Source: Ashinkailepas kermadecensis (taxonomy: Eukaryota > Arthropoda > Thecostraca > Neolepadidae). Taken from it: a stretch of 64,000 nucleotides of DNA. The translations under genes and the position numbers were made by a program. Shown here one piece after another: positions 11,510-21,891 of this stretch; position 1 is the first letter of the stretch, and each line of letters begins with the position of its first letter. The stretch lies in assembly GCA_034440615.1 (NCBI GenBank), contig JAOTOM010003819.1, forward strand, positions 62,001 through 126,000. Direction: 5' to 3'. The notes below the pieces were generated by a model, which was not told the DNA's origin, searched no databases, and was given only the letters and a program-made list of their open reading frames with translations.

Positions 11510-14500
11510 GTATCCTTGACATGGCACCAGGCGACCGTCCTTCGGCGGTGGTGTGTGGGTGGCAGCGGGGGTGTTATCCGATACAGCATATGTACAGCCG
11601 ATACGCACGCCATCTGTATAGCCCGGAGGCGGTATCTGTATTTAACTGGACAGGGATCACTGATGCAGCGCCAGTCTCCAGGAACTTCAGAAGTGACGGG
11701 TAGACCTGGGGCGCTATCTGTATAGCCCGGAGGCGGTATCTGTATTTCACTGGACGGAACTGAGCTGGAAAAGGGTACATCTGTCTGGTCGGAAAAAGGG
11801 TACATCACTGGTGCAGCATCCGCCTCCCTGGACTTCAGAAGTGACGGGTGGCGACTGGACGCCGGTAGCTCAGTGGTTACGTTTAGCGTCTGGCATGCCA
11901 GAGGTACGGGATTCGATTGCCGGCGGTGCCCACCCTCCCTGCCTGGTGAGAGGCAGGCGATGCCACGTGGCCTCAGCTGCTGAGTGCGTCGTACAGCCCC
12001 AGCCTTGGGACGGGTGACAACTGTGCCGACATGTGCACGCTGCGTGCTTCTTCGCCACTTACCGGGTGACAGTTTTGTGCGTAATCGCATTTGGGGTTCT
12101 TACCAACAGGTTTTAGTTCTTACACACAACTAATTGTGTAATTTCTAGTATGTATCGCGGAGCAGCTCAAGCTATTTCTACTTTCTGGCCTCACTGTAGC
12201 CTAAGCTCCCACTCCAGCACCGGCATGTGTCCCATACGGCCGCGCATGTCTCGCAGCAGTGTCGGCACCAGCGTGTTTCCTTGACGAGCCGTGCGCAGCG
12301 GGCAGCATCCACTCAATAGCCGAGGCGCTGGTGTTGTTCCTCTCCAGTCTGCCGGAGCCGGTGATCCCCAACAGCTACCTGGTGCAGTGCATGGAGAGCA
12401 GCGACAACTTCATCCAGTCGAAGCACGTAAGTCGGCCTGACCTCTTGGTGGGGCTCGACTCGCCCACTGCGCCACCGCGGCATCTCTATGCGGGCTGTTG
12501 GGATCGAGCCTGCGTAATTTGAAGATTAAATGGTGCGGGAGTGATGATGACTTGCTTGGGTCTCAGTGGTCGGATGCACTGGAATATCAAGCCAAGTGAT
12601 TCTGCTCATGAAGTCAGCCATCACTATTGATACGTGTCCGGGTGAAAACAATATATCCGTTTTCATGTGCTATGATCCAGTTAGCGTATGCTATGCATAA
12701 ATTAACGTATGCTATGTACAGTTATTATATGCTATGTACCCTCTAGCACGATCATAACTGTCTGTTCTCGCATGAGCAGTGTTGTGAAGTGTGGAAATTT
12801 AACCGTTGGTGTACCCAGGCTGGCGTGGAGCCCATGTCGTCACCTCTGATGTTTCATAGAAATAGAAGTTCCTGTGATATTTGTCATGGTAGATGGGCGG
12901 AAGAAACGCGTGCCTTTGGCATGCAGCCTTTTTGCTTTTTATATCGCTTAAGTTACATATTGTGTTGCTTTTTCAAACCCGGTTTTCATTGCGAGCACGG
13001 TCTCAACCGAAATAGCTATGCATTCCCTTTTTCGTTTTGCACCTTGTTCCCAACTCTCACCCACACCTCCACCCCACTCACCCCACGGGTTTGGTGCGCC
13101 TGAATCTAAGCGACGTCCTGCCACGGACTAAGTCATTTACTGAGGATCTTCCTGCTCTTCCACGTTGGCTACCTGATGCTGATCTTTTACATCGGTTAAT
13201 TTTGAAAGCTGTGCTGGTATGTTTCGATATAGAGCCTATTCCAAGCATGATTGTGATCCAAACGCCTGACGCATCAGCATGTGTGTGGTTTTATTCGGTA
13301 GATTACTCAGCGTCTCTAGTCTAGCATAACGTAAGGCAGTCTGACAGTCGTCCAAATCATCTATGGTACTAATCAGATATTATTTATTCTCCAGTTATGA
13401 TCCGCACATTCTTTGGAACTGATCTTGTTAGTGCAATATATCACCGCACGCTAAACTGGAAGGCTTAGTTCGAAAAACATGACCTGGGTCAGGTTGTCAT
13501 GCCGACCACCTGACACGTGGCTTACCTGTGATGACGCCACGCTCGGTCGACAGACCTAGCGCCGGTCAGCCAGGTTGTGCCGACGTCCTCACCTGACACG
13601 TGGCTTGCCTGTGATGACGCCACGCTCGGTCGACAGACCTGGCGCCGGTTCCTGTGTGACGCCACGCTCGGTCGACAGACCTAGCGCCGGTCAGCCAGGT
13701 TGTGCCGACGTCCTCACCTGACACGTGGCTAGCGTGTGATGACGCCACGCTCGGTCGACAGACCTGGCGCCGGTCAGCCAGGTTGTGCCGACGTCCTCAC
13801 CTGACACGTGGCTTGCCTGTGATGACGCCACGCTCGGTCGACAGACCGGGCGCCGGTCAGACACGTGGCTAGCCTGTGATGACGCCCGGCTCGGTCGACA
13901 GATTGTGGCGCAGCTGCCGCCACACCACAAGAACGTGTTTACCTACATCTGCACGTTCCTGCGCGAGGTGGTGGACAAGTCACCACCCGACTGTCGCCTG
14001 GAAGCAACCACACTCGGTAGGACACCCCGTCCCTTGTAGCTCATCCGTCCTGGAGAACAGTTCCAGCATAAGTGGTGTCGATCACAGTCAAATACGGTAC
14101 GCGTTCGTTTGCTTTGGCTACGTAGTTTTGCCGTTTGTCTCTATTTTGCATGCTGCCACATTGTGACCGTGACTGAAGATAAGGGAATTTGTAGTCTGTT
14201 TTGTAATCGGTTTCCCACAAAGGCCTAGCGCCATTTTTGTGTATTTTTCTGTGTTATGTTGACATATATTTGACACCATTTGGTGCAGGTATTGGTGCTT
14301 CCCGAACCATAACTTTGAACTAATTAAGAGACTCCATTTCTGGGATATTTTGTGAACCTGTTCCTTTAGTGCGAACAGGTATCAATATGGTTTGTAGCAG
14401 CAATCAAAACGATTTAAGCTCCCTTAAAACTACATGGCTATGCAAAAGTCGTAAATTACGACTCAACCACTTTTATGCCACTTTGTTTTTACTGTTGAAG

Positions 14501-16445
14501 ATTGCACCCACATTTTGTTTCTACATTACCCGGTGGGAAAATAGCACATCAGAGAAAATACTGGTATTATACCAAACTCAATTACTCTGCTACTCTTCTT
14601 GGTACGGTTAAGTTGTGGTACGCACTCTGCAGTTTGCGACCTCGGGGATCTCCCACCTCAAATCTCACTTGTTTCTCGTTTCTCTCATTATCTTGCGTCA
14701 CATTGATCGTACTTCGCTGTTAGCGCCATTCTCCACGACTGTTTTTGGGTGCATCTATGCAGGTAGGGCAGATCATATATAGAAAAGAAGCAGAGCTGAT
14801 AATATAACATGTATGGTCATGACAAATATGTTGGATTTTTTCAGCGATATGTCTTCTCGGCTTATGAACATTGTATCTAAACTAAGTAAGTTTTGTCCAC
14901 TTTCTCGACGGACTTGAACACAACTAGGGTTGTCAGCCGGCTTTAGTCATGATTAAAACCAGTCGAAGTTAGCTGGCCAACAAAGCTTGCCAACCCTGGG
15001 TTCCACAGTATATCGTGGCAGGTTGCCATGCTCCCTGTGGCTCCAAATTCACTTTTTTGTATCCCAGTGACTACTTATGAGTCACACATGCTCTGATGAT
15101 GGAATTAAAAGACATAGTGCCTGAAATTAGTTGTGGTTGACCATTATACATTTCAGTACGCTTTTCCATACTGTCTGATAAGTAATGAGTTGTTTTGATG
15201 CTGAGATTCATTGTCAAGTGTCAGCTGGCAGCTGTCTGTAGTTGCGTCCATTGTGTCAGCGCGGCGGTGAGTACGTATGCTGGGGCCAGTCGGATGTCGT
15301 GTGGCCCCGGCTCAGTGTGGTGGTGGCCGGGTCTTGTCAGTCAGTATGACCACTTACCAGTCAGTCCTGTTTGATATGGTGAAATATTCAATTATGTGGT
15401 GTTTAGTCACTCTTATGCTAAAATGTGAGAGTATACACAGGTTGTATACACCATGTTAATATTGTAGGAAGAGTACCTTTCTCAGCCCGGGTACCGAAGG
15501 GACGGACAGAATCCGTCCACCCCCTCCTGTTTTTCGACAATATCTTATAAACCGGCAAAGATTTCGTAATGAAATAATGTGGGTGTGCTGCAAATTGATA
15601 GGCTCATCCTATCCATTAAAAAAAATCCGTTGATAAATATGGGCACTGTGGGGTGCGAAGTCGGCCGACTTGCTACTGGCCAGCCGCCTAGGGTTCAGAT
15701 CGCACGAGTTTCGTCGGCCTGACGTGCCGACCCATCCATACCCCATTTGACTCTGAAGACATTGATCTAGGGTCATCAAATGTATGCTGTAAAGAGTTCA
15801 CGACAGCCGTAATCTTCCCTGCAAATTTTGTGTTTCTGACGTCAGTAGTTTACGATATTTCAGGGCGTAGAATCCGTCCCCCACCCACTCCGGTTCGCGT
15901 TCTGTGAGAGGCACTGTGGTGCGCGTGTTAATGGGCACTTGTCATTGCTTACTTCAAGTGGAATTCCAGTCACGATCGAGAGTGGTCTTATTTATAATAG
16001 CATGTTCATGATATTCAGCATGCTTTGTCTATTGTTTGTGTGCATGTTATTTCAAGACATGAATATCAACATTTATTTGTTCATGTGTGCTCCCGTCAGC
16101 AGATGCCGCATATTAAGCTTTGGTACACGGCGGAACTAGGCACTAGGTTCAAGCCTTCTCGTCAGGTGTGAAAGGAGGTCATAAGGTGACCTCAACTATC
16201 CATCACCACCCACTGACGCCCACGTTCGGCCACCCACAGCCAAGTGGCAGGGAGGTGGCCTCCACTATCCACCACCACCCACTGACGCCCACGTTCGGCC
16301 GCCCACAGCCAAGATATTCGGCTCAGTGCTGATGCGGAACCCCAGCATGTCCTGGCGCCAGAGCAACAACGTGTCGTTGGAGGCGCTCGATCGCCGGAAG
16401 ACCACCTTCGTCTACCACTTCCTAGTCAACGAGATCGACATCTGA
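11329..16445 (+). CDS. OCRL/INPP5B-like: OCRL/INPP5B-like inositol polyphosphate 5-phosphatase, C-terminal Rho-GAP-like domain (4 exons, 5' part outside window)
   Basis: Exons 11329-11509, 12299-12426, 13902-14016 and 16309-16445 join in consistent phase (1, 0, 1) to give 186 residues and a TGA stop. Motifs typical of the RhoGAP-like domain of OCRL and INPP5B appear in order: 'VIPKELWFIVDQL', 'IAEALVLFLSSLPEPVIP', 'LPPHHKNVFTYICTFLRE', 'KIFGSVLMRNP' and a final 'TTFVYHFL'. Family knowledge: these enzymes remove the 5-phosphate of PI(4,5)P2 and related lipids on endosomes, Golgi and early cilia. Their GAP-like domain lacks efficient GAP activity and binds Rac/Cdc42 and F&H-motif adaptors. The phosphatase and ASH domains are not in the window, so upstream exons must precede it. 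Introns 2 and 3 end in tandem repeats that copy the 3' splice site. OCRL and INPP5B are single-orthologue in many invertebrates, so I do not choose between them. Confidence 0.9.
11590..11770 (+). repeat. ~112-bp tandem duplication in intron 1 of the OCRL-like gene
   Basis: The phrase 'tgtatagcccggaggcggta' followed by 'tctgtattt' and an ACTGGAC stretch occurs at about 11615 and again at about 11728; the intervening unit also recurs loosely up to about 11850. No coding meaning. Confidence 0.7.
11860..11925 (+). mobile_element. tRNA-like sequence, probable SINE head of a second family
   Basis: CGCCGGT at the start can pair over 7 bp with TGCCGGCG at the end like an acceptor stem. GTAGCTCAGTGGTTA resembles an A box and GGATTCGATTGCC a B box. 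The anticodon arm has a TCTGG/CCAGA stem around an atypically short CATG loop, so it is unlikely to be a working tRNA. It lies in an intron, and the head differs from the SINE at 9171. A decayed tRNA pseudogene is the alternative. Confidence 0.5.
12299..12426 (+). CDS. OCRL/INPP5B-like gene, second visible exon
   Basis: Acceptor 'gccgtgcgcag', donor GTAAGT after AAG CAC. 128 nt. It codes for 'GSIHSIAEALVLFLSSLPEP' and on to 'FIQSKH'. An acceptor one base out of phase would hit a TAG at once, which fixes the frame. Confidence 0.9.
13488..13901 (+). repeat. Intronic minisatellite ending exactly at a splice acceptor
   Basis: Six partial units of up to ~85 bp share 'cacgtggcttgcctgtgatg' and 'gctcggtcgacag'. 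The last unit runs straight into the third exon: its final TCGACAG is the AG acceptor, and the preceding ~40 bases match the other units. Every unit therefore carries a copy of the acceptor with its upstream context. Longer units also contain CCAGGTTGTGCCGACGTCC. Confidence 0.88.
13902..14016 (+). CDS. OCRL/INPP5B-like gene, third visible exon
   Basis: Begins ATT GTG GCG CAG directly after the minisatellite-borne acceptor; donor GTAGGA follows CTC G. 115 nt, phase 0 in and phase 1 out. Codes for 'LPPHHKNVFTYICTFLRE' and the following acidic turn. Confidence 0.9.
14017..16178 (+). other. Intron 3 of the OCRL-like gene, no other gene seen
   Basis: No conserved frame. 15655-15830 includes a possible tRNA-like block with GGTTCAGATCGC as a B-box-like word, perhaps an old SINE. 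15490-15600 and 15860-15895 both carry AATCCGTCC with C-rich flanks, a dispersed repeat also seen near 8565. Confidence 0.4.
16179..16313 (+). repeat. 69-bp direct duplication spanning the exon-4 splice acceptor
   Basis: Copy 1 ends CGTTCGGCCACCCACAG|CCAAG (AG at 16238-16239); copy 2 ends CGTTCGGCCGCCCACAG|CCAAG (AG at 16307-16308) and continues as the real exon. The duplication includes polypyrimidine tract, acceptor and first five exon bases. The 69 bases between the two AGs are a multiple of three and contain no stop in the gene's frame. Confidence 0.85.
16309..16445 (+). CDS. OCRL/INPP5B-like gene, terminal exon
   Basis: With one base from the previous exon it begins GCC AAG ATA TTC GGC (AKIFG) and runs through 'SVLMRNPSMSWRQSNNVSLE' to a TGA at 16443-16445. 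137 nt. The C-terminus 'FVYHFLVNEIDI' corresponds to the last helix of the OCRL RhoGAP-like domain. I see no AATAAA close downstream. Confidence 0.92.
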
Positions 16446-16559
16446 GGCGACGACCAGCGTCCCATGGTCTGCACAGGATCTCTGTTGTTGGCGTGATCAT
16501 GTCGCGACAAAGCGAAATTCCGGGTTTTCGTCCCTTCTGGCCGTTGTGCGAATGACATT

Positions 16560-16828
16560 GTCGAGATGGCCGGGACCAGACCCAGGGCCGGTGTGCGAGT
16601 CCGCTGGTCCCAGGGCAGACGGCCGAGATGGGACTCTGGGGCCGGTGTGCGAGTCCGCTGGTCCCAGGGCAGACGGCCGAGATGGGACTCTGGGGCCGGT
16701 GTGCGAGTCCGCTGGTCCCAGGGCAGACGGCCGAGATGGGACTCTGGGGCCGGTGTGCGAGTCCGCTGGTCCCAGGGCAGACGGCCGAGATGGGACTCTG
16801 GGGCCGGTGTGCGAGTCCGCTGGCCCGG
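16560..16828 (+). repeat. 54-bp minisatellite (about 5 units) just after the OCRL-like stop
   Basis: Units contain 'ggtgtgcgagtccgctggtc' and 'ccgagatgggactctggggc'. Starts about 115 bp past the stop codon, so it probably lies in the 3' UTR. 54 is divisible by three, so several frames stay open on both strands; these are not genes. Confidence 0.85.
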
Positions 16829-17518
16829 GGCAGACGGCCGGACGACCGACCGACCACTAGACGAGGCTCGTACACTCAGGAGCTGCCGTGGATTTGGCCA
16901 GCGACTGCTGTTGCGGCTTGTAGTACAATCCCACTGCACCTGCCGTACGGCACAGAGTTGTTTTGTTCGTTATTTTCGTCGGGATGGAGGTTGTATAATA
17001 TTTGTTCGATACTCCTGACCAACTCCTCTGACATTCCGCGAAAATTGAAGTTTTCGGGGCTGATGCTCATTTGTGATTAAGTTGTATGCGCCAAAACTAC
17101 CTGTGCTCGATTATTCACGGAGATCTTGTTTCCACCTTTTGATGGAAGCTGACATAATACCGTGATTGATGTATTGGTTATAATTGATTGTTTGTTCCGA
17201 ATTGTTTTATATTCGGTTCCATGTATGCGAGTTCATCGTGGTTCTCGATTCTTTATAGTGCATTTACATGTAATGCAAATGGCAATACTACCTTTCACGT
17301 AGTTGGGCGCTTCTAATTCAAGTGGGTTATTATGTATAGTGAACATGTGACAGGGCAATCAAACTAGTTAGCTGACGTACGCGAATACATGCCCCAATGA
17401 GCGTGCACTCGGCACCGCCACGGTCGCACTCGTTGTCTCGTCACGTGTGTTAGTGTCGGGTGTGCTGGCTTGTGTCGGACTCTGGGCATGAGGATGGCGA
17501 GCCTCGGAACTCGTGGGA
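16829..17518. other. Downstream flank of the OCRL-like gene, no gene seen
   Basis: AT-rich after the minisatellite, probably remaining 3' UTR and intergenic DNA. No conserved frame or clear signal. Confidence 0.4.
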
Positions 17519-17526
17519 GCCGGCAG

Positions 17527-18007
17527 CAGTGATAAATTATTCGTGAAACAGGGCGGAATACACCACTTTCTGAACACTCAATCGACATCCTTCTCCAAGA
17601 AGTATTGACATCCTTCTCCTTGATGCATGCTTATGAAGTTTTTGTGTCTCCTTTCTAACAGTATCTCGTTTATAAGTAGCATGTACATCCTCTTGACAAA
17701 GAATGGTGATACGCGAACATTTCGCAATGCAATTTCAGGTAAAGGGATTACCTATAGTGTGATATGCATACAAAAGCAGTTTATAGCACAGTTATTACTG
17801 TCCCTATCCCGAATATAGCTCTTAAATTATGAATCTCAACACAAATGATAAAGGTACAGTCATAAGTACCTACACCATTGGCTCCAATTTGAGTCTGAAA
17901 GACATCAAAAGCATTTTAAATAACACTAATTCCATGGGAAATTTGGACATCCTGCTGTGCTCGTTTCGACGTCTCACACCTAATGAAAAACCATTATTTT
18001 AACCCTG
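17527..18007 (+). mobile_element. hAT-like non-autonomous element, copy 1 (481 bp)
   Basis: Starts CAGTGATAAATTATTC and ends ATTATTTTAACCCTG, an imperfect terminal inverted repeat beginning with CAG as in hAT elements. It is flanked by the perfect 8-bp duplication GCCGGCAG at 17519-17526 and 18008-18015. It has no transposase. The copy at 60761-61267 is clearly similar over its ends and most of its body and has its own, different 8-bp duplication. Confidence 0.88.
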
Positions 18008-18047
18008 GCCGGCAGTGCCTGGGATGGATACTGCCGTCACTGGGTCA

Positions 18048-18115
18048 ATGGGCTCACGGAAGTGACTAAGTAATTTCGGTCGAAGCGCCCTCAAGCCCAA
18101 ATAACTAACTGACAA
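18048..18115 (+). mobile_element. Old tail-only LINE/SINE remnant
   Basis: Reads ATGGGCTCACGG...GTCGAAGCGCCCTCAAGCCC, then AAATAACTAACTGAC. It is the hairpin-plus-tail module with several changes in the stem. I see no target-site duplication. Confidence 0.5.
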
Positions 18116-18169
18116 ACGAAAGTACCAGGTATTGTGTACATACTCGACGGAAGTGCGTCACAAACGCGG

Positions 18170-19703
18170 CGGCGGCGGTGCTGTGTGCAGCGTGTTGTCA
18201 CGCCGCGGTGTCTGCTGCGTCAGTGTCTCCCCACCATCCCCACCTCCCGGCGGCGGTGCTGTGTGCAGCGTGTTGTCACGCCGCGGTGTCTGCTGCGTCA
18301 GTGTCTCCCCACCATCCCCACCTCCCGGCGGCGGTGCTGTGTGCAGCGTGTTGTCACGCCGCGGTGTCTGCTGCGTCAGTGTCTCCCCACCATCCCCACC
18401 TCCCGGCGGCGGTGCTGTGTGCAGCGTGTTGTCACGCCGCGGTGTCTGCTGCGTCAGTGTCTCCCCACCATCCCCACCTCCCGGCGGCGGTGCTGTGTGC
18501 AGCGTGTTGTCACGCCGCGGTGTCTGCTGCGTCAGTGTCTCCCCACCATCCCCACCTCCCGGCGGCGGTGCTGTGTGCAGCGTGTTGTCACGCCGCGGTG
18601 TCTGCTGCGTCAGTGTCTCCCCACCATCCCCACCTCCCGGCGGCGGTGCTGTGTGCAGCGTGTTGTCACGCCGCGGTGTCTGCTGCGTCAGTGTCTCCCC
18701 ACCATCCCCACCTCCCGGCGGCGGTGCTGTGTGCAGCGTGTTGTCACGCCGCGGTGTCTGCTGCGTCAGTGTCTCCCCACCATCCCCACCTCCCGGCGGC
18801 GGTGCTGTGTGCAGCGTGTTGTCACGCCGCGGTGTCTGCTGCGTCAGTGTCTCCCCACCATCCCCACCTCCCGGCGGCGGTGCTGTGTGCAGCTTGTTGT
18901 CACGCCGCGGTGTCTGCTGCGTCAGTGTCTCCCCACCATCCCCACCTCCCGGCGGCGGTGCTGTGTGCAGCGTGTTGTCACGCCGCGGTGTCTGCTGCGT
19001 CAGTGTCTCCCCACCATCCCCACCTCCCGGCGGCGGTGCTGTGTGCAGCGTGTTGTCACGCCGCGGTGTCTGCTGCGTCAGTGTCTCCCCACCATCCCCA
19101 CCTCCCGGCGGCGGTGCTGTGTGCAGCGTGTTGTCACGCCGCGGTGTCTGCTGCGTCAGTGTCTCCCCACCATCCCCACCTCCCGGCGGCGGTGCTGTGT
19201 GCAGCGTGTTGTCACGCCGCGGTGTCTGCTGCGTCAGTGTCTCCCCACCATCCCCACCTCCCGGGGCGGTGCTGTGTGCAGCGTGTTGTCACGCCGCGGT
19301 GTCTGCTGCGTCAGTGTCTCCTCACCATCCCCACCTCCCGGCGGCGGTGCTGTGTGCAGCGTGTTGTCACGCCGCGGTGTCTGCTGCGTCAGTGTCTCCC
19401 CACCATCCCCACCTCCCGGCGGCGGTGCTGTGTGCAGCGTGTTGTCACGCCGCGGTGTCTGCTGCGTCAGTGTCTCCCCACCATCCCCACCTCCCGGCGG
19501 CGGTGCTGTGTGCAGCGTGTTGTCACGCCGCGGTGTCTGCTGCGTCAGTGTCTCCCCACCATCCCCACCTCCCGGCGGCGGTGCTGTGTGCAGCGTGTTG
19601 TCACGCCGCGGTGTCTGCTGCGTCAGTGTCTCCCCACCATCCCCACCTCCCGGCGGCGGTGCTGTGTGCAGCGTGTTGTCACGCCGCGGTGTCTGCTGCG
19701 TCA
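18170..19703 (+). repeat. 78-bp minisatellite, about 20 near-identical units
   Basis: The unit starts GGCGGCGGTGCTGTGTGCAG and ends CATCCCCACCTCCC. Units are nearly all identical: I see one G-to-T change near 18894, one C-to-T near 19322, and a 1-nt deletion near 19264. Since 78 is a multiple of three and the unit has no stop in the three forward frames, all three stay open for 500 or more codons. After the deletion the translated frames swap, which argues against selection on any of them. A very recent expansion. No start context, promoter or known domain supports a protein. Confidence 0.95.
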
Positions 19704-19975
19704 AACGTAGTCTCCCCCTGCAACCTTCCAGTTGTCGACGTGTCCCGCAGGACTGCAGCGACGAAAGCGCATATGTCCCAGAATCATTCCAGTTGTCGAC
19801 GCTGTCGCGACTTTAAATCGTTAAACGTAAACTCCCGCTCTGCAATCATTCCAGTTGTCGACGTGTCACTCGCGACTGCCGAGAAAGGGCATACTGTCCC
19901 AGAATCATTCCAGTCGTCGATGTGTCACTCGCGACTGCCGATAAAGGGCATACTGTCCCGGAGCTTTTCAGAACA
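19704..19975 (+). repeat. Short ~60-70-bp tandem repeat after the 78-bp array
   Basis: Four degenerate units share 'attccagttgtcgacgtgtc' and 'gggcatactgtcccagaatc'. It lies between the 78-bp array and the LINE 3' end. Confidence 0.7.
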
Positions 19976-20004
19976 GAAGCTCTACAGCTTCTATAATTTT
20001 ATCG

Positions 20005-20664
20005 CTCCTACTCTCATATATACACTGACGGGTCCAAGACAACCAATGGAACTGGGTGTGCATTCGTATGTTGGACAGCAACGAGATCTTTTAGCCTACC
20101 ACCACATGCCTCCGTGTAGACTGCTGAGTTGGTTGCGATTATTAAGGCCTTATGTTTTATTGAGGTTGGAAATGAAGCCCTACATCTTATTATAACGGAC
20201 TCGTTGAGTAGCCCTAGGGCTCTTCAGTACATTCACCCATCAAACCAGTTTGCTCAAGATATCATAGTATGATTGACGGAATTGGGCAAAACAGGCAAGA
20301 GGATTATCCTCTGTTGGGTACCGAGCCACACCGGTATTACCGGAAATGAGCTGACCGACGCTGCTGCCAAGCGTGCCGCGCAGTCACGTAGGACTCGAGC
20401 TTTGCCCCTCCCCGCCAGAGATTACTACTCAAAGATGCTCTCCTCCAAGAAGTGACAAGAAAGCTGGGATTGTCAGGTTATAAAAACAAACTTCAATCCA
20501 CAAAACCAGTTCTGGCATCATGGATGTCCCGCATACGGTTTTCTTGTCCCCTCCCCCCAATGTCACGGTGGAGCGAAGGCGTCATTTCGGTTCCAATTTC
20601 GATGCATTGTCGTACTGCGATGTTTTAGGTGACAATTCGGAGATCGTCCAAACAGGTCAACTTT

Positions 20665-20738
<74 letters not shown>

Positions 20739-20880
20739 GCTGCTCAGTTACACGTAGTATATCCATTCCAAAAATATACCCATGCCGCTGAGCGGAATGC
20801 TGTGAAGAGAGATATGGGCGCTACATAACCAGTAGCAGTTAATGCGCCCCTAAGCCCAAATAATCAATCAATCAATCAGT
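20005..20880 (+). pseudogene. LINE 3' end: RNase H domain, ORF2 C-terminus and hairpin tail
   Basis: An RNase HI domain is readable: 'YTDGSKTTNGTGCAF' (first catalytic Asp) near 20022-20066, 'ITDSLSSPRAL' (catalytic Asp) near 20190-20222, and 'WVPSHTGITGNELTDAAAKR' (His and last Asp) at 20316-20375. An in-frame TGA at 20270-20272 and frameshifts show it is dead. The frame 'NKLQSTKPVLASWMSRIRF' follows, then 'VLGDNSEIVQTGQLYRYI', an inserted (AT)n and the last residues 'KRDMGAT' with TAA at 20826-20828. The 3' UTR is only the hairpin GGGCGCT...ATGCGCCCC, CTAAGCCCAAAT and (AATC)n. An RNase H after RT points to the I/R1/LOA group of non-LTR elements (family knowledge). Confidence 0.85.
20669..20736 (+). 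repeat. (AT)n microsatellite inside LINE ORF2
   Basis: About 33 AT units expanded from the codons of a Tyr-Ile pair; the reading frame on both sides is the same, so it reads as (YI)n. Confidence 0.95.
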
Positions 20881-21024
20881 TGTGTCAGGCACCCACGACG
20901 TATGATACGTGTCTTGGACCGGTGTAGTCATGCCAGGCGCTGGCCACCCACCCGTTCCGAATTGAGCGAACTGAAGTGATTGGACCAAAAGCGGATACCG
21001 GTCGGCGTGCGGGCCATCTCCGCA

Positions 21025-21188
21025 CTGCGGCGACGGCCCTCGGCGGGCTCGCTGCAGCGCGAGGTACCCAGGTGGAGCCGCGGCGCGTCACACTGTCTCA
21101 GCCCTCGGCGGGCTCGCTGCAGCGCGAGGTACCCAGGTGGAGCCGCGGCGGGCTCGCTGCAGCACGGAGTACCCAGGTGGAGCTGCGG
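21025..21188 (+). repeat. GC-rich tandem repeat, 3-4 units
   Basis: Shared core 'cgggctcgctgcagcgcgag' followed by GTACCCAGGTGGAGC. Unit spacing varies (about 48-73 bp). Confidence 0.8.
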
Positions 21189-21228
21189 CCGGCCACCATA
21201 TGCCGGGCCGAGTTGAATCGGCACGTCT

Positions 21229-21390
21229 GGTTGGTTGGTTATTGGTTTTACGACACGTCGACCGTTGAGTCATAGCGTCGCCAATCTCTCACGCCGATTG
21301 GTCGCGGGCCAAGAGTAGCGACAGGTGAGATTCGAACCCACAATCTTTCGATTGCGAGAAGAGCATCTTACCCCTAGACCACTCGTCCCC
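21229..21390 (-). mobile_element. tRNA-derived SINE, copy 2 (162 bp, 15-bp target-site duplication)
   Basis: Perfect flanking repeat TGAATCGGCACGTCT at 21214-21228 and 21391-21405. On the minus strand it runs GGGGACGAGTGGTCTAGGGG (A box), B box GGTTCGAATCTC, body, and tail ending (AACC)n. The long, variable-length duplication fits LINE-driven retrotransposition. Confidence 0.92.
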
Positions 21391-21568
21391 TGAATCGGCA
21401 CGTCTAGACTTTATATCAGCGCTGGTGTTGTTTTAACTCCGTGGGCGCGTTATTACGATGTAGTAGCGAGTGGCGACGCTGTCTGAATTTAATGGAGTGT
21501 TTGCTTTCTTTACTTACATTTCCCATGCTTTCCTGTTTTACGGGGACACATTTCGATGCAATGACAAC

Positions 21569-21891
21569 CAGGGCAGATAAAGGGTGTGGCACTGAGGGCA
21601 TGTGCCCCCTCGTGGAAGGTGGCGTCCCTCAGGCCGGGAAAAGGCGCCCCTCTGAAAAGGTTCCATTGTACCCGCTCGAATATTTCAGCCAGAAACGCCC
21701 CTATGAAAGAAAATGGCACCCCATGGAAGGAAAGGCGCCCCTTCGGGAAGGGCAGAGTGCATCCCGCCCACTCGAATTTTGCAGCCAGAGGTCAGTCGAG
21801 GCCAGTCCAGGTGCTTTCGCAGTGGCGCCGCTCCAAAGAAATGGCGCCTCTCCAGACCAGTGCCTCATGATAATTCCTGGATCCACCCCTG
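21569..21891. mobile_element. hAT-like non-autonomous element of a second family (323 bp)
   Basis: Right end read inward is CAGGGGTGGATCCAGGA, a common style of hAT terminus; the left end CAGGGCAGAT is a diverged match. Flanks ATGACAAC (21561-21568) and ATTACAAC (21892-21899) form an 8-bp duplication with one mismatch. The interior is made of short degenerate GGCGCCCC-type repeats. No transposase. Confidence 0.7.

Noticed and set aside
18132..20195. 687-codon plus-strand frame through the 78-bp array as a gene
   Set aside because: All three forward frames are open, the frame swaps at a deletion, and it runs on into LINE debris; an array artefact.
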